A stretch of 20,620 nt of DNA. Source: an uncultured Saprospiraceae bacterium. GTDB lineage: Bacteria > Bacteroidota > Bacteroidia > Chitinophagales > Saprospiraceae. Numbering within the stretch: the stretch's first letter is position 1; each line of letters starts with the position of its first letter. Both the position numbers and the translations under genes were made by a program. Positions 15,548 to 20,620 of this stretch are shown here, in pieces. Location: the NCBI GenBank assembly GCA_937959375.1, contig CALGLS010000476.1:1-20620 (forward strand), in the 5' to 3' direction. Below the pieces are notes generated by a model. It had not been told where the DNA came from. It did not search any database and worked only from the letters and a program-made list of their open reading frames with translations.

Positions 15548-18500
15548 TTAACGCTTAGCGACTACGAACAATTTAGTTAATTGCTTACGTCCTTCCATCT
15601 TAGCAGTAATGCTGTACATACCTGCGTTGAAGTCCGTTACATTAAACTCGATTGCTTCACTAGTCAGTGACGCTGTACTGTAAGTCATCATTTGCTCACC
15701 AAGTGCATTGTAGATCACTACCGTTGCAGCTTCTCCCTCAAACTCTACCAAGTTGATAAACACCTTGTCAGTAGTTGGGTTAGGATAAACTGAAACATCT
15801 AGTAAACCTAGTTCAAATTCGATTGGCTTGATGTTAGAGTAACGGTAAGTTCCGTCGTTAAACACCTGCTTCAATCTGTAGAAACTCTTACCTCTTAGTG
15901 GGCTTGCATCTTCGTCAGTGTAAGAAACTGCTGCATCGTTATCTCTAATACTTGATACATCAAATGCATTTTCAAAATTCAATCCGTCAGTTGAACGCTC
16001 TACTACGAAGTAGTCATTCTTGTATTCTGTATTTGTAGTCCAGTTAAGTACTACATCATTTCCGTCTTTAGCAGCTGTGAAGAATAAGAATTCAGCACCT
16101 TGAGTTTCTAGTCCGAAAGTATTCACTACACTGTAGTAACCTTCAGTCTCATCACATACCATGTTCCAATTCTCATCGTATAAGCTAACTTTTACAAAGT
16201 AAGTACCTGTTGATAAATCATCAATAACAAGTGGGTTAGCACAATCTCCCATGCAAGAGAATACTGGTGTCCATTGGTTGTCAAAAACCTGAATAATAGC
16301 AACTGGTTGCGTGTAACCTCCGATTGACAATGTACCGTCACCAGGAGTAATTTCAACATTACAAGAACTAGTTCCAGGGTTTGTTACTGGAGCAGTAATC
16401 GCTACATCTAAACATTCTTCGTATCCACCATCAAGCATGATATTTACATCACCTTCACCATCAGTAGAAGCTTCAAAGCTTAGTGGAGTTCCTGTAGTTG
16501 GTTGGCTAACAATGTTCATTGTCATCCATCCTGATCCACCGAAGTCATCTGTAGAACTTGTTACGTTTCCTCCAAGTCCAACTTGGAAAGCAGGACCAAA
16601 CTCAGACATTGTAATTACTGCACCTTCAGCACCGTCGATACCCGTAAGCGTACCGCTTAATGAAGGATAGTAGTAGAACAAATCAGTATCAACTGATAAA
16701 CATAAGTGTTCTTTAGGACTGTTTGCAGGAGCAACATCAGTTCTTCCAAAGTACTGTACTGCAACTTCAAACTGTAGTTCAGGAATTTCATTGTTCTGGA
16801 TTGTACCAGTTAACAAAGCAGTTCCGTCAGTGTATTCTGTAAAGGTAGCAGCATCAGTGAACTGGTAGTAATAGTGAGTATTCTCAAATCGGATGAAGAA
16901 AGAATAATCTGTATCACCAGCACATAGATCAGTACTTGTCACTTCACGCTCAATACATACTTCAGCGTTAGGATCGATCGTATCACAACCATCAGGAATA
17001 CCATTACCGTTTAAGTCAATGTTATCATCAAAACCTGGACAAAGATCGTTGTCATCACAAACACCGTCACCATCTGAATCACCTCCAAAGTCAGCACATG
17101 CATCTACAGGGTCACCACAGATAATGTTGAATACTTCATGCTTATCACATAGTTGGTTCCAGTTGTTGTCATAAGACTTTACAAATACCCAGTAAGTACC
17201 AGATTCTGTAATAGTAATCGACTGAGCTTCATTGTTTGTCAACATACCTGAGTTATAAACTAAGTCCCAGTTTCCGTCATAAACTTTCACAAAAACGATT
17301 GGGTCAGAGTAACCTCCAACAGAGATAATTGCTCCGGCAGCGTCAATTGTGATGGCAGAACAACCATCTTCAACATCTGTATCAAGAATGGTAACAACAC
17401 CAGTTCCGTCAGCAATACTTCCACCATTAGGGTTGCTCAATACAACGTCTAATGTTTCAGTGCTTTCAGGATTAGTATCATCAAGTAGTGGAATATCAAC
17501 AATCATACAAAGCATTCCAGCAGGGATCGTTACTGTTCCAGAAGAAGCTACATAATCTTCACCTGCGATTGCAGAACCGTCAGTAGTTGTGTAATCAACT
17601 GTTACATCTTCGTCAGCAATTGCATCTAAGCAAATCGCTAATGTTGCTAGTCCGTCTTCTTCGTTTAGTGTAATGTCACTAATTGAAATCAATGGATCAT
17701 TTCCTGGAAGTACATCTGTATCAAGAATCGTTACAACACCTTGATCATCCGCTAAGTTTGCACCTGTTGGGTTGCTCAAGTTAACAACTAATTCTTCAGT
17801 ATCTTCTGGCGTTGCATCATCAACTAGTGGAATTGTTACTGCTGCACAAAGCTCACCAGCTTCAATTGTTACGGTTCCAGAAATTCCTGTGTAATCAGAT
17901 CCTTCATTTGCTGAATCATCAGCTGTTGCGAAATCTACTGTTACTGCTTCATCAGAAGCTTCATCTAAACAAATTTCTAAAGTCGCTGTTCCGTCTTCTT
18001 CATTCACTGTAATGTCATTGATCGCAAGATTTGGATCATTCCCAGCTACTTCTTCTATTGTAATTGTTTCGTGAATATCACATAGCTCATTCCAGCTCAT
18101 GTCATATGTTTTCACAAATACCCAGTATTCACCTGCTGGTAAACCACTTACTGTCTGAGCAGCATTATCAGTGATCATACCTGAGTCAAATACGTTGTTC
18201 CAGTTTGAATCATAAACTTTAACGAATACGATTGGTGCATCATAACCATCAGCTGTGATTGTACCATCTAGCTCTTCAATTGTGATGTCATCACAGTTAG
18301 AAGGCGCAACTTCGTCTGTATCAAGTATAGTTACTGTTCCTTGGTCGTCAGCGATTACAGCACCTGTTGGGTTGCTTAAGTTAACATCAAGTACTTCAGT
18401 ATCTTCTGGTGTTGCATCATCAACTAGTGGAATTGTTACTTCTGCACAAAGTTCACCAGCTTCAATTGTTACTGTTCCAGAGATTCCTGTATAATCAGAT

Positions 18501-20620
18501 CCTTCGTTTGCTGATCCGTCAGCTGTTGCGAAATCTACTGTTACTGCTTCATCAGAAGCTGCATCTAAGCAAATTTCTAAAGTAGCTGTTCCGTCTTCTT
18601 CATTCACTGTGATATCGTTGATATCAAGATTTGGAAGTGGAGCTACATCTGTATCAAGTATAGTTACTGTTCCTTGGTCATCAGCAATCTCAGCATTTGC
18701 TGGGTTACTTAGATTAACAACTAATTCTTCAGTATCTTCTGGCGTTGCATCATCAACTAGTGGAATTGTAACTACTTCTGCACAAAGTTCACCCGCTTCA
18801 ATTGTTACTGTTCCTGAAACTCCAGTATAATCAGATCCTTCGGTAGCTGAACCATCAGCTGTTGCATAATCAACTGTTACTGCTTCGGTAGAAGCTGCAT
18901 CTAAACAAATTTCTAAAGTAGCAGTACCATCTTCTTCATTTACAACGATATCGTTGATACTGATGTTTGGAAGTTCTGTTGGCTCTACTAAGAAGATCAT
19001 TGCACCTGCAACGTCTAAGCTTGCACAGATATCACCACCACCCTGTTGTAGTAAACCGTTTACATCGAAACCAGTAGTTGTACCAAACTGTACAACACTT
19101 AAATCAAGTGTAGTTGGATTGTATACTAAAGAGTGGATGGTGTACTTACCTAATTCACTTACTGCGAATTGAGGATCAGCACCTGCGTCAATAATTACCA
19201 AGTCATCACTTTGAGTCAATACGAATATTTGGTTAAATCCAGTTGGAATAACAGCGTCACCGTTTGGTGTTGCGCTAATCACAACATTACCACCAATGTA
19301 TACAACCTCAGCTTGATCAGCTAACATAGTACCTGCAATTGCTTCACAAATTTCTACATCTGTATCAAGTATAGTAACTGTACCTTGCTCATCTACGATT
19401 TCACCGTTTGTAGGATTAGATAGATTAACAACTAATTCTTCCGTTTCTTCTGCCTCTTCATCGTCAACTAATTCAATCATTACCATTGCACAAAGTTCAC
19501 CAGCTTCAATTGTTACTGAACCACTTTGTCCTACATAATCAGAACCGTCAATTGCTGAATCATCACCTGTTGCATAATCAACAGTTACATCTACAGTTGT
19601 TGCTTCGTCTAGGCAAATCTTTAGTACCGCTGTTCCATCTTCTTCGTTTACTATAACATCATCAATTGAGATATTAGGTACGATTACATCTGTATCTAAG
19701 ATAGTTACTGTTCCTTGATCGTCAACTAATTCAGCACCTGTTGGGTTACTTAAGTTAACAACTAATTCTTCAGTAGCTTCTGGGTTAGCATCGTCTACTA
19801 ATTCGATCATTACCATTGTACAAAGTTCACCAGCTTCAATTGTTACTGCACCACTTTGTCCTACATAGTCAGAACCATCAATTGCTGAACCTTCAGCTGT
19901 TTCAAAATCAACTGACACATCTACAGTTGTTGCTTCGTCTAGGCAGATCTTTAGTACTGCAGTTCCATCTTCTTCGTTTACTACTACATCGTCAATTGTA
20001 ATTCCTGGGATAACAACATCTGTATCAAGGATATTGATTGTTCCTTGATCATCTGCAAGCTCTCCGTTGGTAGGATTAGATAAATCAACAACTAATGCTT
20101 CCGTATCTTCTGGGTTAGCATCGTCAACTAATTCAATCATTACCATTGCACAAAGCTCACCAGCTTCGATAGTTACTGTTCCTGTTTGTGCTACATAATC
20201 AGAACCTTGTAGTGCTGAATCATCACCTGTTGCGTAGTCAACTGTTACATCTACAGAAGTTGCTTCATCTAGGCAAATCTTTAGTACTGCTGTTCCGTCT
20301 TCTTCGTTTACTATAACATCATCAATTGAAATGTTAGGAACGATTACATCTGTATCAAGGATTGTTACTGTTCCTTGAGCATCATCTAATTCACCGTTTA
20401 CTGGATTTAATAAGTTTACGATAAATTCTTCTGTGTCTTCTGGATTTTCATCATCCAAAATGTCAATCATAATCATTGCACAAAGTTCACCAGCTAGAAT
20501 TGTTACTGTTCCAGCAGAACCAACATAATCAGTTCCCTGACCAGCTGATACGTTGCCTGTTGAGAAGTCAGCAGAAACATCTACTGTAGTTACTTCATCA
20601 AGACAAACTTTAAGGATTGC
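15548..20620 (-). CDS. Giant T9SS-exported Calx-beta repeat surface protein (N-terminus outside window)
   Basis: The frame is open to the right edge, so about 1690 C-terminal residues are seen and neither start nor signal peptide is in view; the Met encoded at 20476 is internal. Order from the N-terminal side by position: Calx-beta modules 1-4 (20620-19358, the first partial), an Ig-like insert (19354-18980), Calx-beta 5-6 (18975-18308), NW/GY module A (18295-18047), Calx-beta 7-8 (18036-17377), NW/GY module B (17362-17120), an acidic TSP3/EF-hand-like segment with DSDGDGVCDDND (about 17105-16980), an unassigned domain (about 16965-16385), NW/GY module C (16363-16121), a fibronectin-like domain and a T9SS type A sorting domain (about 15810-15551, VYPNPTTDKVFINL). 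Calx-beta modules bind calcium in many adhesins. The likely role is calcium-dependent surface adhesion or matrix formation, but the binding partner is unknown. Confidence 0.93.
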   Translation of the reverse strand, partial: AILKVCLDEVTTVDVSADFSTGNVSAGQGTDYVGSAGTVTILAGELCAMIMIDILDDENPEDTEEFIVNLLNPVNGELDDAQGTVTILDTDVIVPNISIDDVIVNEEDGTAVLKICLDEATSVDVTVDYATGDDSALQGSDYVAQTGTVTIEAGELCAMVMIELVDDANPEDTEALVVDLSNPTNGELADDQGTINILDTDVVIPGITIDDVVVNEEDGTAVLKICLDEATTVDVSVDFETAEGSAIDGSDYVGQSGAVTIEAGELCTMVMIELVDDANPEATEELVVNLSNPTGAELVDDQGTVTILDTDVIVPNISIDDVIVNEEDGTAVLKICLDEATTVDVTVDYATGDDSAIDGSDYVGQSGSVTIEAGELCAMVMIELVDDEEAEETEELVVNLSNPTNGEIVDEQGTVTILDTDVEICEAIAGTMLADQAEVVYIGGNVVISATPNGDAVIPTGFNQIFVLTQSDDLVIIDAGADPQFAVSELGKYTIHSLVYNPTTLDLSVVQFGTTTGFDVNGLLQQGGGDICASLDVAGAMIFLVEPTELPNISINDIVVNEEDGTATLEICLDAASTEAVTVDYATADGSATEGSDYTGVSGTVTIEAGELCAEVVTIPLVDDATPEDTEELVVNLSNPANAEIADDQGTVTILDTDVAPLPNLDINDITVNEEDGTATLEICLDAASDEAVTVDFATADGSANEGSDYTGISGTVTIEAGELCAEVTIPLVDDATPEDTEVLDVNLSNPTGAVIADDQGTVTILDTDEVAPSNCDDITIEELDGTITADGYDAPIVFVKVYDSNWNNVFDSGMITDNAAQTVSGLPAGEYWVFVKTYDMSWNELCDIHETITIEEVAGNDPNLAINDITVNEEDGTATLEICLDEASDEAVTVDFATADDSANEGSDYTGISGTVTIEAGELCAAVTIPLVDDATPEDTEELVVNLSNPTGANLADDQGVVTILDTDVLPGNDPLISISDITLNEEDGLATLAICLDAIADEDVTVDYTTTDGSAIAGEDYVASSGTVTIPAGMLCMIVDIPLLDDTNPESTETLDVVLSNPNGGSIADGTGVVTILDTDVEDGCSAITIDAAGAIISVGGYSDPIVFVKVYDGNWDLVYNSGMLTNNEAQSITITESGTYWVFVKSYDNNWNQLCDKHEVFNIICGDPVDACADFGGDSDGDGVCDDNDLCPGFDDNIDLNGNGIPDGCDTIDPNAEVCIEREVTSTDLCAGDTDYSFFIRFENTHYYYQFTDAATFTEYTDGTALLTGTIQNNEIPELQFEVAVQYFGRTDVAPANSPKEHLCLSVDTDLFYYYPSLSGTLTGIDGAEGAVITMSEFGPAFQVGLGGNVTSSTDDFGGSGWMTMNIVSQPTTGTPLSFEASTDGEGDVNIMLDGGYEECLDVAITAPVTNPGTSSCNVEITPGDGTLSIGGYTQPVAIIQVFDNQWTPVFSCMGDCANPLVIDDLSTGTYFVKVSLYDENWNMVCDETEGYYSVVNTFGLETQGAEFLFFTAAKDGNDVVLNWTTNTEYKNDYFVVERSTDGLNFENAFDVSSIRDNDAAVSYTDEDASPLRGKSFYRLKQVFNDGTYRYSNIKPIEFELGLLDVSVYPNPTTDKVFINLVEFEGEAATVVIYNALGEQMMTYSTASLTSEAIEFNVTDFNAGMYSITAKMEGRKQLTKLFVVAKR
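16121..16363 (-). repeat. NW/GY module C of the giant protein
   Basis: This 81-residue divergent copy keeps GY-x-x-P, VFDNQW, GTYFVKVSLYDENW and VCDE, but replaces the SGM segment with a Cys pair (SCMGDC). It lies just before the fibronectin-like domain near the sorting domain. Confidence 0.7.
17120..17362 (-). repeat. NW/GY module B of the giant protein
   Basis: This 81-residue module is the closest relative of module A (GYSDPIVFVKVYDGNW, SGMLTNNEAQ, GTYWVFVKSYDNNWNQLCD). It lies between Calx-beta unit 8 and the TSP3/EF-hand-like segment. Confidence 0.75.
18047..18295 (-). repeat. NW/GY module A of the giant protein
   Basis: This 83-residue module starts at Cys (18295) and contains GYDAPIVFVKVYDSNW, SGM and GEYWVFVKTYDMSWNELCD. 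It shares its pattern with modules B and C: an opening Cys, GY-x-x-P, an aromatic/Asp/Trp turn, a second YD-x-x-W turn, and a closing CD. It lies between Calx-beta units 6 and 7. Confidence 0.75.
18980..19354 (-). other. Ig-like insert between Calx-beta units 4 and 5
   Basis: About 122 residues interrupt the Calx-beta array. They begin at CEAIAGTMLADQ and end near CASLDVAGAMIFLVEP, with an internal YTIHSLVYNP motif and the phrase TTGFDVNGLLQQGGG before the second Cys. The first and last Cys could bridge. I recall similar modules in large Saprospiraceae secreted proteins, but I know no named function for them. Confidence 0.6.

Larger units (their letters stand above)
17377..20620 (-). repeat. 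Eight Calx-beta coding repeats
   Basis: The approximate units on the minus strand are 20620-20348 (partial), 20345-20018, 20015-19688, 19685-19358, 18975-18648, 18636-18308, 18036-17711 and 17697-17377. Each is about 105-110 residues, opens with an I-x-D-x-x-x-NEEDG-type motif and ends in ILDTD. Two subfamilies are visible. Units 1-4 have VDVTVDYATG- and CAMVMIELVDD-type cores; units 5-7 have EAVTVDFATADGS- and CAEVTIPLVDD-type cores; unit 8 is the most divergent. Unit 5 has one extra Val (CAEVVTIPL). Nucleotide identity between neighbours is high over long blocks, implying recent duplication or conversion. Confidence 0.9.

Noticed and set aside
17349..20001. Several plus-strand open frames of 60-80 codons opposite the giant protein gene
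   Set aside because: They recur with the same phase in each Calx-beta copy and are low-complexity (Ser/Val- or Leu/His/Gln-rich) translations of the opposite strand, so they are shadows of the repeat array.
20476..20478. ATG near the right edge as the true start of the giant protein
   Set aside because: The frame continues without a stop for 48 more codons to the window edge and encodes the first half of another Calx-beta unit, so this Met is internal.
17377..20620. Regular spacing of similar DNA blocks, considered as a CRISPR-like array
   Set aside because: The units are about 330 bases, fully coding in one frame, and align as Calx-beta protein repeats; there are no short repeats with unique spacers and no cas genes.

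Overview
The window looks like chromosomal DNA of a marine or environmental Bacteroidota, most probably in or near the Saprospiraceae/Lewinella group. The evidence is low GC, start codons without Shine-Dalgarno sequences, promoter-like boxes of the Bacteroidota type (TTTG, about 19 bases, TAnnTTTG), two proteins with type IX secretion (T9SS) C-terminal sorting domains, a PorV/PorQ-type barrel, and repeat modules of a kind I associate with this group. The placement is inference; there is no rRNA or other marker gene here.

Left part (1-8511). A duplicated hairpin-prone intergenic repeat (1-257) and a second imperfect palindrome (269-398) are followed by three minus-strand genes. In transcription order these are a large lipoprotein alpha-2-macroglobulin with an intact thioester motif (8511-2926), an 81-residue two-helix membrane protein only 47 bases downstream (2878-2633), and a soluble sensor histidine kinase with three PAS-like domains (2408-486). 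No response regulator and no pbpC gene is present.

Centre (8512-13290). A GC-rich array of nested palindromes lies just upstream of the macroglobulin promoter and separates it from a divergent stand-alone LON substrate-binding-domain protein (8940-9572). Next comes a 628-base non-coding stretch with hairpins and an intrinsic terminator, possibly a structured RNA. A five-helix LTA-synthase-like sulfatase-fold transferase (10201-12078) follows; its promoter-like box sits so close to the ATG that the mRNA may be leaderless. A PorV/PorQ-family outer-membrane protein (13290-12187) converges on it.

Right part (13291-20620). A secreted LVIVD-type beta-propeller of the choice-of-anchor B family with a T9SS sorting domain (13628-15052) converges on a giant T9SS cargo on the minus strand (20620-15548, N-terminus outside the window). 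That protein carries eight Calx-beta modules, an inserted Ig-like module, three copies of a roughly 80-residue NW/GY module, an EF-hand/TSP3-like calcium segment, an unassigned domain and a sorting domain. It is probably a calcium-dependent surface adhesin or matrix protein. A terminator serves each strand of the convergent interval.

The common theme is the cell envelope: periplasmic protease defence, envelope polymer modification, an outer-membrane barrel and T9SS-exported surface proteins. Nothing shows that the genes form one system. The least explained features are the modular palindromic DNA, the candidate RNA locus and the architecture of the giant protein.
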